From PALSA-350 sp963794165 (GTDB lineage: Bacteria > Acidobacteriota > Terriglobia > Terriglobales > Acidobacteriaceae): a stretch of DNA of 64,000 bases. This document shows, one piece after another, positions 1 to 7,864 of the stretch. The first letter of the stretch is position 1, and each line of letters starts with the position of its first letter. The stretch spans positions 829,276 to 893,275 of the forward strand of contig CAWCCT010000011.1 in assembly GCA_963794165.1 (NCBI GenBank), read 5' to 3'. The translations under genes and the position numbers were made by a program. The notes under the pieces were generated by a model. The model made no database searches. It was given only the letters and a program-made list of their open reading frames with translations, and had not been told where the DNA came from.

Positions 1-24
1 TTGGATTGACGCAGGGTTCGCCGG

Positions 25-861
25 ATGAGTAACAAAGAACCCGCAAAATATCCCGTCAAGTCACTCGCCAAAGCGTTGCGCTTGCTTGAATTCCTCGGAC
101 GTCCTCAGGAAGGAACAAGCATTGCCGTCCTGAGCAAGGAACTGAAAATCGGAAAAAGTACTGTCCACCGTCTTTTGGCGACCTTGCGGGAGTTTGACCT
201 GGTGTGGCTCGATCCCAGCACATCCAATTATGCCCTGGGGGCCAGGATCCTGCGGTGGAGCGATCTGCTGGTGCGGCAGAACCTGCTCATCCGGCATGGC
301 CTGCCTATTCTCCGCGAGCTGATGAACACCTCCCGTGAAACCGCAAATCTGGCGGTCCTTGAAGGCAACGAAGTACTTTATATAGCCCAGTGCGAGTCAA
401 CGGAAAGACTGCGCACCAGCGAGGCCGTTGGTACCCGCGCACCGGCCCATTCCACATCTTTAGGCAAGGCTCTGTTCGCCCAGTTTCCCGACGAGCAGCT
501 GGACGAAATCTATAAGAACAGCGAAACCCTGAAAGGGGTCACCCCCAATACCATCACCGATCGAAACCGGCTAAAGGTACATCTGCAAAAGGTTCGTCAG
601 GAGGGCGTGGCCTACGACTTTGAAGAGAATGTCATTGGTGTCGTTTGCATCGGCACGGTGGTGAGAAACTTCGCCGGCAAGCCGGTCGCCGGAATAAGCA
701 TCTCCGTGCCAACCCAGCGCGTCCGCGGAGAGAACCTCAGTGCGTTAAAGGAACAATTACTCAACGCCGCCAACAAGCTCTCGGCCGAACTGGGGTATGA
801 AGCGCCAAATAAGCTGTCGGCCCGCAACGAAAAAAGCTCCCCGGTCGAAATCCTCCACTAG
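25..861 (+). CDS. IclR-family transcriptional regulator
   Basis: A 278-residue protein with the standard IclR layout. A winged helix-turn-helix lies at about residues 13-60, with the recognition stretch KIGKSTVHRLLATL, and a C-terminal effector-binding domain runs from about 75 to 265. The length is typical of the family. It ends 13 bp before the PQQ dehydrogenase start, and the SDR gene follows 2 bp after that, so the three genes read as one unit. IclR proteins usually control catabolic operons in response to a small aromatic or sugar-acid ligand, so it probably regulates the two oxidoreductases behind it. The ligand cannot be told from sequence. The ATG at 25 lies close to the window edge; an earlier start is possible but the family alignment does not require one. 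Confidence 0.93.
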   Translation: MSNKEPAKYPVKSLAKALRLLEFLGRPQEGTSIAVLSKELKIGKSTVHRLLATLREFDLVWLDPSTSNYALGARILRWSDLLVRQNLLIRHGLPILRELMNTSRETANLAVLEGNEVLYIAQCESTERLRTSEAVGTRAPAHSTSLGKALFAQFPDEQLDEIYKNSETLKGVTPNTITDRNRLKVHLQKVRQEGVAYDFEENVIGVVCIGTVVRNFAGKPVAGISISVPTQRVRGENLSALKEQLLNAANKLSAELGYEAPNKLSARNEKSSPVEILH

Positions 862-874
862 AAAGCATTTTCCG

Positions 875-2422
875 ATGGCTCTGAAGAATGCGCTGACCCT
901 TGTTGTGAGTGCGCTTACTCTGCTGTCTACTCCCCTCCTCGCCCAGGGTGTGACTGGGGCGATGCTGCTGCACCCGCCGCCGGATAGCTGGCCGGGTTAT
1001 CACGGCGACTACTCGGGAAGACGGCATAGCGAGCTGGCGCAGATTACCCCGCGCAACGTTCATGACCTCAGCCTGGCCTGGGCTTTTCAGTCGGACCAAC
1101 CGGCCAGCATCAAGGCTTCTCCCTTGCTGGTGGAGGGCATCATCTACCTCACCGCGATTGATAACGTGTGGGCGGTGGACGCGAGAACCGGCCGCTCGAT
1201 CTGGCACTATATCTACCCGCCCAATAAGGGCGGAACGATCGGCCAGCGTGGTGTGGCGATGTTTCACGACTCGCTTTACTATCTGAGCCCGGATGCGCAC
1301 CTGGTCTGTTTGAATGCCAAGGATGGCAAGCCGCGTTGGACGGTCGCGGTAGCGAATTCCGACCAGGGCTATTGGTCCACGGCGGCTCCGGTGATCGTGG
1401 GCAATCATGTGATTGTTGGCATTGGCGGCGATTCCGATAACATCCAGGGTTTTCTCAAGTCGGTGGATGCCACCACAGGTGCTGTCCAGTGGGAATGGGA
1501 CGCGACTCCGCCTAACGGCACACCGAATGCCACTACGGGCGGCATGACATGGATCCCCGGAACCTATGACCCGGAGCTGAACCTGTTGTACTGGGGTACG
1601 GGAAATCCAACCCCGGTTTTGAATGGCGCCGTGCGCCCCGGCGATGACCTCTACACCTGCTCGATCGTGGCCCTGAACCCCGACACCGGAAAACTGGTGT
1701 GGTCTTTCCAGCCCTCGCCGCACGATACCCACGACTGGGACGCAGTCGAAATTCCTGTACTGGTAGACGGTGTGTTCCATGGGAAGCCTCGCAAAATGCT
1801 GATGCAGGCATCACGCAATGGTTATTTCTTCGTGCTCGATCGCGCCACCGGCGAGAGCCTTTTGACCGTCCCATTTGGCCCGACAAACTGGGCGCTGGGT
1901 ATCGACAAGAAGGGCCAGCCGATTCCGAACCCGGCCAAAGATCCGGCGCCCGATGGCCGGCTGGTCGCGCCGGATGAAGGCGGCCTTACCAATTACCGGT
2001 CGCCGAGCTTCGACCCCAAAACCGGGCTGTTTATTGTGAACGCCAGTATCAGTTACGGTATCTATTTCACTAAGCCCGAAGACGGAACATGGGGTTGGGC
2101 TGGTGCGGACTACGGTATCGCGGGCCGCGGAGTTCTCGATGCCATTGATTACCAGACCGGCAAGATCCGCTGGACCCACAGCCTTGGATTCAATGATACT
2201 TCCGACACCGGCGTTCTCACCACCGGGTCGGGTCTTACGTTCACCGGCGACGCCACAGGGAATATGCTCGCTCTCGATACGGCGACGGGGAAGACGCTTT
2301 GGCATGCCGGGTTGGGCGCGGATATACAGACCTCTCCGACGACGTACGAGCTGGACGGCCGGCAATATGTGCTGGTGGGCGCAGGGCAAGCGCTTTTCGC
2401 CTGGGCCCTTCCCCAGGGATAA
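875..2422 (+). CDS. Secreted PQQ-dependent dehydrogenase (quinoprotein beta-propeller)
   Basis: Predicted 515-residue periplasmic quinoprotein. The ATG at 875 is chosen because it begins a clean signal peptide (MALKNALTLVVSALTLLSTP, cleaved after about LLAQG) and avoids overlap with the IclR gene; the frame is open further upstream. The rest shows repeated propeller-blade motifs of the form A.DA.TG...W, for example AVDARTGRSIW, ALNPDTGKLVW and ALDTATGKTLW. GNGYFFVLDRATGE is typical of PQQ alcohol dehydrogenases. It lacks a C-terminal cytochrome c domain, so electrons must pass to a separate carrier. The likely role is oxidation of an alcohol or sugar-type substrate in the periplasm. Substrate is unknown. 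The SDR gene starts 2 bp downstream, suggesting translational coupling and consecutive oxidation steps. Confidence 0.9.
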   Translation: MALKNALTLVVSALTLLSTPLLAQGVTGAMLLHPPPDSWPGYHGDYSGRRHSELAQITPRNVHDLSLAWAFQSDQPASIKASPLLVEGIIYLTAIDNVWAVDARTGRSIWHYIYPPNKGGTIGQRGVAMFHDSLYYLSPDAHLVCLNAKDGKPRWTVAVANSDQGYWSTAAPVIVGNHVIVGIGGDSDNIQGFLKSVDATTGAVQWEWDATPPNGTPNATTGGMTWIPGTYDPELNLLYWGTGNPTPVLNGAVRPGDDLYTCSIVALNPDTGKLVWSFQPSPHDTHDWDAVEIPVLVDGVFHGKPRKMLMQASRNGYFFVLDRATGESLLTVPFGPTNWALGIDKKGQPIPNPAKDPAPDGRLVAPDEGGLTNYRSPSFDPKTGLFIVNASISYGIYFTKPEDGTWGWAGADYGIAGRGVLDAIDYQTGKIRWTHSLGFNDTSDTGVLTTGSGLTFTGDATGNMLALDTATGKTLWHAGLGADIQTSPTTYELDGRQYVLVGAGQALFAWALPQG

Positions 2423-2424
2423 TC

Positions 2425-3183
2425 ATGAAGAGATATCCGGAAGATCTGCTAGGTCGAACCGTCATTGTTACCGGCGCTGGGAATGGACTCGGGCTAGCCA
2501 TCGCACGCCGTTTTGCGGAGGGTGGCGCGCGCGTTCTCTTGGTTGATCAGGACCCAGTCGTTCTAAGCAGGGTGAAAGACGGCAAGCAAAATAACATGTT
2601 CGCAATGGTCAAAGACCTTGCGGAGCCGGAGGCTGCGGCCGAGATCTTCCGGCATGCGAAGAATAACGTGGGCAGCATCGACGCGCTTATCAACAACGCT
2701 GCGTGGAGCTTCCACAAGCCGATGGAGGAGGTAACGACAGCGGAATTTGACCGCCTGGTCGCCATCAATCAGCGCGCGCCTTTCTTCCTGGCCCAGCAAT
2801 TTCTAAAACAGCTGCAGCAGGCGGAGGATCCTGCCATCGTCAACATAGGTTCTGTGAATGCCCTTCGGGGCAATCCAAACCTCGTGCCGTATGCCGGCAC
2901 CAAGGGCGCGGTCGTCGCCATGACGCGGGCGATGGCGGTCGAGATGGCGAGTTCCAATGTTCGCGTAAACAGCATTTGCCCAGCCGCAGTGCTCACCTTC
3001 GTAACCCAACAACTCATCGACAGTGGAGTGATCGAACCCGCGAAGCTGTTCGACAAATACCTCATCAAGCGCTTCGCAAGCTGCGAGGAAATTGCGGAAT
3101 TAGTTGCCTATCTCTGTAGCGATGCGGCCCGCTACGTCACCGGGGCCAATTGGGACATCGACGGTGGCTATTGCGCCAAGTAG
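2425..3183 (+). CDS. SDR-family NAD(P)-dependent oxidoreductase
   Basis: A 252-residue classical short-chain dehydrogenase. It has the nucleotide-binding TGAGNGLG motif near residue 17, the NNAA motif, a catalytic serine in NIGSVNALRG, the catalytic pair in YAGTK, and a C-terminal DGGYCAK tail. The ATG at 2425 is preferred over upstream in-frame starts because those lie inside the PQQ dehydrogenase gene. It begins 2 bp after that gene's stop. Position after an IclR regulator and a periplasmic dehydrogenase suggests it oxidises or reduces a cytoplasmic sugar or hydroxy-acid intermediate of the same pathway. The exact substrate cannot be assigned. Confidence 0.92.
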   Translation: MKRYPEDLLGRTVIVTGAGNGLGLAIARRFAEGGARVLLVDQDPVVLSRVKDGKQNNMFAMVKDLAEPEAAAEIFRHAKNNVGSIDALINNAAWSFHKPMEEVTTAEFDRLVAINQRAPFFLAQQFLKQLQQAEDPAIVNIGSVNALRGNPNLVPYAGTKGAVVAMTRAMAVEMASSNVRVNSICPAAVLTFVTQQLIDSGVIEPAKLFDKYLIKRFASCEEIAELVAYLCSDAARYVTGANWDIDGGYCAK

Positions 3184-3246
3184 CAACGGGAGGACCATCC
3201 AAGGCCGGCTTAGCGGCTGACGCCTATCGTTGCGTCGCCTCTCCCT

Positions 3247-3299
3247 TGTCATCCCGAGCGTAGCCGACCTGTCCCGGCGTGCCGTGGAGGGATCTGCGG
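3247..3299. repeat. Dispersed intergenic repeat, copy A
   Basis: A GC-rich stretch beginning tgtcatcccgagcg and containing cccggcgtgccgtgg. The inverted counterpart at 3983-4033 shares the tgtcatccc..cccggcgtgccgtgg segments. Such sequences recur between genes in acidobacterial genomes. It forms the 3' end of the small minus-strand reading frame that begins at 3674, which suggests insertion into or fusion with that gene. Confidence 0.5.
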
Positions 3300-3674
3300 T
3301 TCAGCGAACCTTTCCTGGAAATGTTTTGCGGATTCGCAGCTCTTATCGTGAAGCGCCGATGAACGAGTCAGCACTTCGCTTAATCTCATCTTGAGTTCGA
3401 TAGTTCTCACTCGCTCTTCGGCAAGATCGACATAGGTAATTGCCGCAGCAGGATCATGCAGTGTCATCCTGATGAGATAGAGGAGATTAGAAATCACTTC
3501 AAGGGAATCGGAGAAGTCTCTGGCCATGAGAGCAAAATAAAATGCCCTCGTTCTCACGTCTGAGCAATATTGCACACTCAGCGTCATCATCCAGATTCCT
3601 CCCGGCAAGAGCATTACGGCGACCTCCAAGCATCGTGTTTCTTCTAAAGTTATTTTTAGAATTTGTTGATTCAC
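3249..3674 (-). CDS. Hypothetical protein, C-terminus formed by repeat
   Basis: A 141-residue frame on the minus strand with a plausible protein-like core (ARDFSDSLEVISNLLYLIRM, then LAEERVRTIELKMRLSEVL) that predicts an all-helical fold. No family is recognised. The last 15 or so residues (IPPRHAGTGRLRSG) are encoded by the dispersed repeat copy A, so the native C-terminus may be lost. No clear ribosome binding site decides the start at 3674. It may be a truncated gene. Confidence 0.4.
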   Translation of the reverse strand: MNQQILKITLEETRCLEVAVMLLPGGIWMMTLSVQYCSDVRTRAFYFALMARDFSDSLEVISNLLYLIRMTLHDPAAAITYVDLAEERVRTIELKMRLSEVLTRSSALHDKSCESAKHFQERFAEPQIPPRHAGTGRLRSG

Positions 3675-3744
3675 TCAACGTCACAGGGTCGATGAGGGGC
3701 ACGAAGTCGGCTCGATTTCACGCAGAAGTGGCGTAATATGGCGC

Positions 3745-3945
3745 ATGAACCAGCTAAGCGAATGGCATGTTTTTAATCCAGCAGATATAAGTACCTATCC
3801 CAAGGTTACTTACTTGACACAAGTTCGAGACGCTAGCGGCGCAACTGAGGAAGGCGATTTTCTCAAGTTGGTTTCGTTGGCAAGACGTGGCCTAAAACCC
3901 ATGATCACAGGCTGGCGATATATCAGAGACAAAGGTATCAAGTAA
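3745..3945 (+). CDS. Small hypothetical protein
   Basis: A 66-residue frame beginning MNQLSEWHVFNPADI and ending WRYIRDKGIK. Composition is protein-like with several aromatic residues, but no motif or family is recognised. It is divergent from the minus-strand frame at 3249-3674 with 70 bp between them. Upstream there is only a weak purine stretch (gaagtgg). The dispersed repeat copy B starts 38 bp after the stop. Support is limited to composition and position. Confidence 0.35.
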   Translation: MNQLSEWHVFNPADISTYPKVTYLTQVRDASGATEEGDFLKLVSLARRGLKPMITGWRYIRDKGIK

Positions 3946-3982
3946 GTAGCGCTATATGAGACATGGGTGCATTTGTTGCAAA

Positions 3983-4033
3983 TGGGGTCCCTCGGCTTCG
4001 CTCCCACGGCACGCCGGGGCAGGCGGGGATGAC
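3983..4033. repeat. Dispersed intergenic repeat, copy B (inverted)
   Basis: Reads in the opposite orientation to copy A at 3247-3299. Its reverse complement carries tgtcatcccc and ccccggcgtgccgtggg. The two copies flank the small gene pair between them. Confidence 0.5.
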
Positions 4034-4693
4034 AAAGGGGAGGGCGGCTTTCTCAATGGGTATCCGCTCCACACGAGGCAGTTGGATCAACCGTAACTCA
4101 ACCCCTTGTCTAAGTTTGGAAGTAACTTGCCTCGCTCCGTAATTTGACTTAGCAAACAATCCACAGACCTACACAGGCCTGCACGGAGGAACGCGCGGCG
4201 CGCGGGTTTGTCCGAAGAACCAACACCCGAAACGCCTCATAAAGGCACGCAGCGGGTCAGAATCCACAGTTGTTCCACAGAGCCGGCCGTCGTTGCACGT
4301 GCGATTTTGAAGTGGAAAATTGGCCGCTTATTGCCGTCTTTGTTTCCGATCCGCAACAGTGACAAAAACCTCTTGTCCTTCTCGATTGCTTCGTCGCAGA
4401 TCGTTCCCAGGTTTACTTGTTTCCAATTCGCATCGTTCTCTTATTTTATATGGCAACTGTTTGAGCTCTCGCGGCGCGGTCATACCGTCGCTTGGGACTA
4501 CAGTGTCATAGGCCAGGCTGTGAATATTTCGCGGCAAGCCCCGCGCGGCAGTGGCCCGCTACGTGCAACGGTTGCTCGCGGAAAGTTCGCAGACGAAGAA
4601 CGCGGATAATGTTCTCGGTCTTTTCCTGGCTACATAGGGATTCATCGGAAGAATTCGGGAGCACTCGAGCGTCGTAACGGCGATGACCAGCGT
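4034..4693. other. Region without a supportable gene
   Basis: Several open frames exist here on both strands (for example about 4208-4609 plus and 4328-4537 minus). None shows a recognisable family, a good ribosome binding site or an unambiguous coding advantage over the opposite strand. A CG-rich stretch (gcgcggcgcgcggg) lies at about 4193-4206. Nothing else is seen. Confidence 0.5.
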
Positions 4694-4909
4694 TCAGGAG
4701 GCAGGTCTAAGTTTTCGAAGGCATATCGGGCAATGCCTCTTGTGAACCCGGATTCGCTCTTTGGCCTCATCCCGCTCCTCTATGGCCCTTCGCCGAATCT
4801 CCTCGGCCAGGTAGGTTCCTTCGCCTTGGGTCAGTGTAGAGAAATGTGCCCAGCGCCTAAGAGCAGCTTCATAGAGCTGCTCGAGTCTCAGTTGCTCCGG
4901 ACATCCCAT
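4694..4909 (-). CDS. Small CxxC protein, paralogue of the one at 62293
   Basis: A 71-residue protein with the pattern CPE..RLEQLYEAALRRW, an acidic-basic helix (LAEEIRRRAIEERDEAKERI) and a C-terminal HK..CPIC. The 74-residue protein at 62293-62517 has the same order: CPEYQRLLQLYEAALRHW, LASEMKQRAYVERNEAYERM, HK..CSVC. The inner methionine at 4909 is preferred as start because the similarity begins there, although the frame is open to 4984. The terminal HK...CxxC could bind a metal. Function is unknown. Two diverged copies 58 kb apart indicate a real gene family. Confidence 0.6.
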   Translation of the reverse strand: MGCPEQLRLEQLYEAALRRWAHFSTLTQGEGTYLAEEIRRRAIEERDEAKERIRVHKRHCPICLRKLRPAS

Positions 4910-5101
4910 TTGGAACGCCCCCAATTCCTGCTTATATGCCGAAGCTGTGAGCTGATTGAGCGGCATATTGCGCCACCTTGCCAAATTCTTTTTATTTGCG
5001 CGTTATGCGGTCAGGCCAGCCGAGACGTCCTTTTTTTTGTAAAGTTCGATAAAATTCGATCCTTTTGGTCTTTTAGGGGTATTGGTGCGCGTCCGTTCCC
5101 T

Positions 5102-5779
5102 TTAGAGTCTCAGGCGCCAGGTAGAGGGATTCTTTTCTATCGAGAAGGGGACCCTGGTGTCCGGAGCAACGAACTCGGGGGCGTATAGCGCCGATGGCGT
5201 CTCTCCGAGGGCTTGAAAGCGGTTGGCGAAGGCGGACTCGCTGGGGTCGAAGACAGGGCCGGGCGGCGGAGGCGCGTCTTCCGCTTGGGCAGGTGCAGGG
5301 CCGGGCTGGGGGTTGGCGGTCTCCCTCTGCTCCTTGACAAGCCAGGCGGCCTGATAGATTTGCGCGTTAACGGATGGAGGCGTGGATTTGTTCTGCGCAG
5401 GGACAGCGGGGCGATCAGGGATCAGGCCTTCGATAGCCACGATCATGGAGAGGGCCTTGACCTGGCCGGTGATGCTGCCTCGAGTCATCTCGGGGCTGAG
5501 GTTGGCGATTTCCCAGAGGCGGGCCAAGACTTGTTCGCGGCCCAGGTTCAGCCGGCGCAGTTCTTGGGAATCTTGCTCGACGAACTGCTGCTGAACGGCG
5601 GCACGGTGCTCGAGCATGTAGGCGCGGACACGGGGCTTGGATTTGGTGTAGGCGGCGGTGTCGGGGTTGAGGCCGACGGCTTCGGCGGCACGACGATCGG
5701 TCATGGTTCCAGATAGGATCAGGCGGGCAAAGGCTATTTCCTGATCGGTGATGAGGTCGCTGACTTTATTTTTGGGCAT
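5102..5779 (-). CDS. Terminase small-subunit-like DNA-binding protein (orphan)
   Basis: A 225-residue protein. Its first 70 residues (starting MPKNKVSDLITDQEIAFARL, then TDRRAAEAVGL and KSKPRVRAYM) resemble the helix-turn-helix domain of phage terminase small subunits, which bind packaging sites on DNA. The C-terminal half is proline- and alanine-rich (PQPGPAPAQAEDAPPPPGP) and probably disordered. No terminase large subunit, portal or capsid gene lies nearby, so a packaging role is unlikely here. It is either a phage remnant or a domesticated DNA-binding protein. A strong hairpin with a U-run equivalent lies in its leader at 5831-5853. Confidence 0.65.
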   Translation of the reverse strand: MPKNKVSDLITDQEIAFARLILSGTMTDRRAAEAVGLNPDTAAYTKSKPRVRAYMLEHRAAVQQQFVEQDSQELRRLNLGREQVLARLWEIANLSPEMTRGSITGQVKALSMIVAIEGLIPDRPAVPAQNKSTPPSVNAQIYQAAWLVKEQRETANPQPGPAPAQAEDAPPPPGPVFDPSESAFANRFQALGETPSALYAPEFVAPDTRVPFSIEKNPSTWRLRL

Positions 5780-5830
5780 AGCTGGCTCCGTGGAGTTGAG
5801 ATAGAGGAGTTAGGGGCAATAGGAACCCAG

Positions 5831-5853
5831 AAAAAATCCCGCCGCGGCGGGAT
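5831..5853 (-). terminator. Intrinsic terminator or attenuator in the leader of the terminase-like gene
   Basis: A perfect 18-bp palindrome (ATCCCGCCGCGGCGGGAT, 5836-5853) is bounded on its low-coordinate side by AAAAAA (5831-5836). Read on the minus strand this is a GC-rich stem followed by a T-run. It sits 52-74 bp before the minus-strand start at 5779, with no recognised gene upstream. It may attenuate that gene or end a small RNA started further right. Confidence 0.6.
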
Positions 5854-6113
5854 GCTTGTGATTGGCTGATTTGTGACAGGGATCGGGTGAGACACCGGAC
5901 AGCGATAACACTGTCCTTCGCTCGCGTGTAGGCCGAAGCTACCGGCAACTGCAGGCTAGGAGGGGAGACGCGAGAATCCACTCCCCGCCGATCTCGTCTT
6001 CTAACAGAATACACCGGGGCTAGGATCGGATATAAGTGCCAGGCAGCCTTTCTAAGCCGGGGGCTACCCTATCGGAGGTTACTTTTGACTTATCGGGGAT
6101 GAGGCGAGCCGAT

Positions 6114-6146
6114 GGCAGTCTGACCGATAACTGATGTGAGACTGCC
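6114..6146. promoter_or_regulatory. Inverted repeat upstream of the first RND operon
   Basis: GGCAGTCT at 6114-6121 and AGACTGCC at 6139-6146 form a perfect 8-bp inverted repeat with a 17-bp spacer. It lies next to the tandem 11-bp repeats at 6154-6175 and about 350 bp before the TolC start. It could be an operator; a hairpin role is also possible. Confidence 0.4.
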
Positions 6147-6153
6147 GGTTTGC

Positions 6154-6175
6154 ACTTGTCAGGAACTTGTAAGGC
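6154..6175 (-). promoter_or_regulatory. Tandem 11-bp direct repeats, candidate OmpR-type operator
   Basis: ACTTGTCAGGA and ACTTGTAAGGC lie head to tail (9 of 11 identical). On the minus strand they read CCTTACAAGTT then CCTGACAAGT, which matches the CCTTACA / CCTGACA repeats at 15759-15791 in both order and 11-bp period. OmpR-family regulators bind direct repeats with about one helical turn of spacing. The site is 325 bp upstream of the efflux operon's likely start. Confidence 0.5.
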
Positions 6176-6499
6176 TTTGACCAGCCAGCCCACTTCTATA
6201 CTCTTGCCAGGATATGTCGTCTTTCCCGCTCACAGGGAATGCGGTTCTCGATATCTGGGCCCGCGCTCCGATTCATGATTCTTTTAAAACCTGGACGCAT
6301 GAGCACCGGCCGTGAGCTTTCCAGTAGGTACATTCTGGAATCACTTCACGAGCCCATGCGGCTGGAATCACCGTGTCGTGCACGCGGGCTCATGACGCCG
6401 GGTCTGCACGCAGCGTGAGGAGTACACGGAGTGGTTTATGCCCGATCTAGTGCCCCGGTAACAGATTGGGTGTCCTGTGCCGGGAAGCAGAGAAGGCTG

Positions 6500-7864
6500 A
6501 TGAGACTGCGGTTTCTTCTGCGTTTGGGATCGTTGGGATTATTTTGCTGCGTTCCTTCGCTCGCCGCACAAGCCGGGCGTGAGGTACCTTCCGCTTCATC
6601 ATTGGTTACCGCTGCACCTCAAGCGGACGAGCAGCCAACGGTCCAAGGGCCCACGCTTTCGCTTGCTGACGCCGAGGCCCGAGCGCTGCACAACCAGCCG
6701 CGCCTGCAAGCCGAAGCTTTACGCGCCCAGGCCGCGGGAAAGCGGGTCCAGCAAACCCGATCGGCATACTTTCCGCAACTTGCCGGGAACTTGACCGCAG
6801 TGCAGGCGAACGGCGATACGGCGGTTGCAGCAGGGGCAGTTACAACTTCCAGCACTTCAACACGGGTGGCGGGCGGATTTACGCTCAGCCAGTTAGTGAC
6901 GGATTTCGGGCGAACTCGTGAGCTGGTGCGTTCCTCGCGACTTACCGCCCAGGCGGCCTCACAACAGACCGAGGACGTAAAGCAGCAAACACTACGCGAC
7001 GTGGATGAAGCCTACTTCGCCACGGAGGCCGCGGAAAGCGTACGCGGAACGGCTGCGGCCGTGCTTGCATTTAGGAGAACTTCTCTACGCCAGCTCACTG
7101 CATTAGCGCAAAGCCAGCTCCGCTCGACGCTCGACGTTCAATTTGCGCAAGTGCTGGTGTCTGAAACGCAAATGGCCTTGGTGCAGGCTGAAAGCGGTGT
7201 GCAGGAGGCGCGCGCACAACTCGCCGCGACGATGGGTGAGAATACAGTGGCTGATTACGCGCTCGTGGAGCAGCCGGAGCCGCCCCTGCTGGAAGACGAT
7301 GTTGCGATCTACATCCGGGAGGCGCTCAACACGCGGCCTGACCTGAAAGCTCTGCAGCTACAGGCGCAGGCCGCTCTGCAGTTTGCAAAGTCCGAAGGCA
7401 AGTTGAATTACCCGGATGTAACGGTGCTAGGCGCAGCCGGTGAAGTACCAGAGCGGGACCATACGCTGCAGCAAAATTACGGGGCGGCCGGGATCAATAT
7501 CCACGTGCCGGTTTTCAATGGTGGGCTTTATTCCGGCCGGGCCGCCGAAGCCACGCTGCGCGCCCAGGCTGCCGACCGCGATGTAAGCAGTCTCACGCTG
7601 CTGATTACGCGTGATGTGCGCACGAACTGGGCCCGGGCAAAGGATGCGTACCTGCAAATACAGGTGGCGCATGACCTGGTAGAGCAGACAGGAGTGGCAC
7701 TACGGCTGGCGCAAGCGCGCTACGACGCGGGCCTGGGTAGCATCGTCGAACTCAACCAGGCTGAGCTAAGCCAGACGTCGGCGTTGATCACGGCTGCCAG
7801 TGCACGGTTTAACTATCTCAGCACCCGGGCGGCGCTCAACTACACGTTAGGCATTCTGCGATGA
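6500..7864 (+). CDS. TolC-family outer-membrane efflux protein
   Basis: A 454-residue outer-membrane channel protein for a tripartite efflux pump. The ATG at 6500 begins a signal peptide (MRLRFLLRLGSLGLFCCVPS, cleavage near LAAQA); the frame is open upstream without a better start. Two TolC repeats are visible, each with long alpha-helical coiled stretches, including the LSLADAEARALHNQPRL start and the second-half features PVFNGG and LAQARYDAGLGSIVELNQAE that mark the family. The last codons overlap the adaptor start (ATGA at 7861). It forms the exit duct for the adaptor and the pump encoded next. Confidence 0.93.
   Translation: MRLRFLLRLGSLGLFCCVPSLAAQAGREVPSASSLVTAAPQADEQPTVQGPTLSLADAEARALHNQPRLQAEALRAQAAGKRVQQTRSAYFPQLAGNLTAVQANGDTAVAAGAVTTSSTSTRVAGGFTLSQLVTDFGRTRELVRSSRLTAQAASQQTEDVKQQTLRDVDEAYFATEAAESVRGTAAAVLAFRRTSLRQLTALAQSQLRSTLDVQFAQVLVSETQMALVQAESGVQEARAQLAATMGENTVADYALVEQPEPPLLEDDVAIYIREALNTRPDLKALQLQAQAALQFAKSEGKLNYPDVTVLGAAGEVPERDHTLQQNYGAAGINIHVPVFNGGLYSGRAAEATLRAQAADRDVSSLTLLITRDVRTNWARAKDAYLQIQVAHDLVEQTGVALRLAQARYDAGLGSIVELNQAELSQTSALITAASARFNYLSTRAALNYTLGILR

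Noticed and set aside
761..1780. Long minus-strand frame opposite the PQQ dehydrogenase gene
   Set aside because: It lies antisense to a gene with clear family motifs and itself shows no recognisable domain.
4208..4609. 133-codon plus-strand frame
   Set aside because: No family, weak start context, and an equally plausible overlapping minus-strand frame (4328-4537). Neither could be supported.
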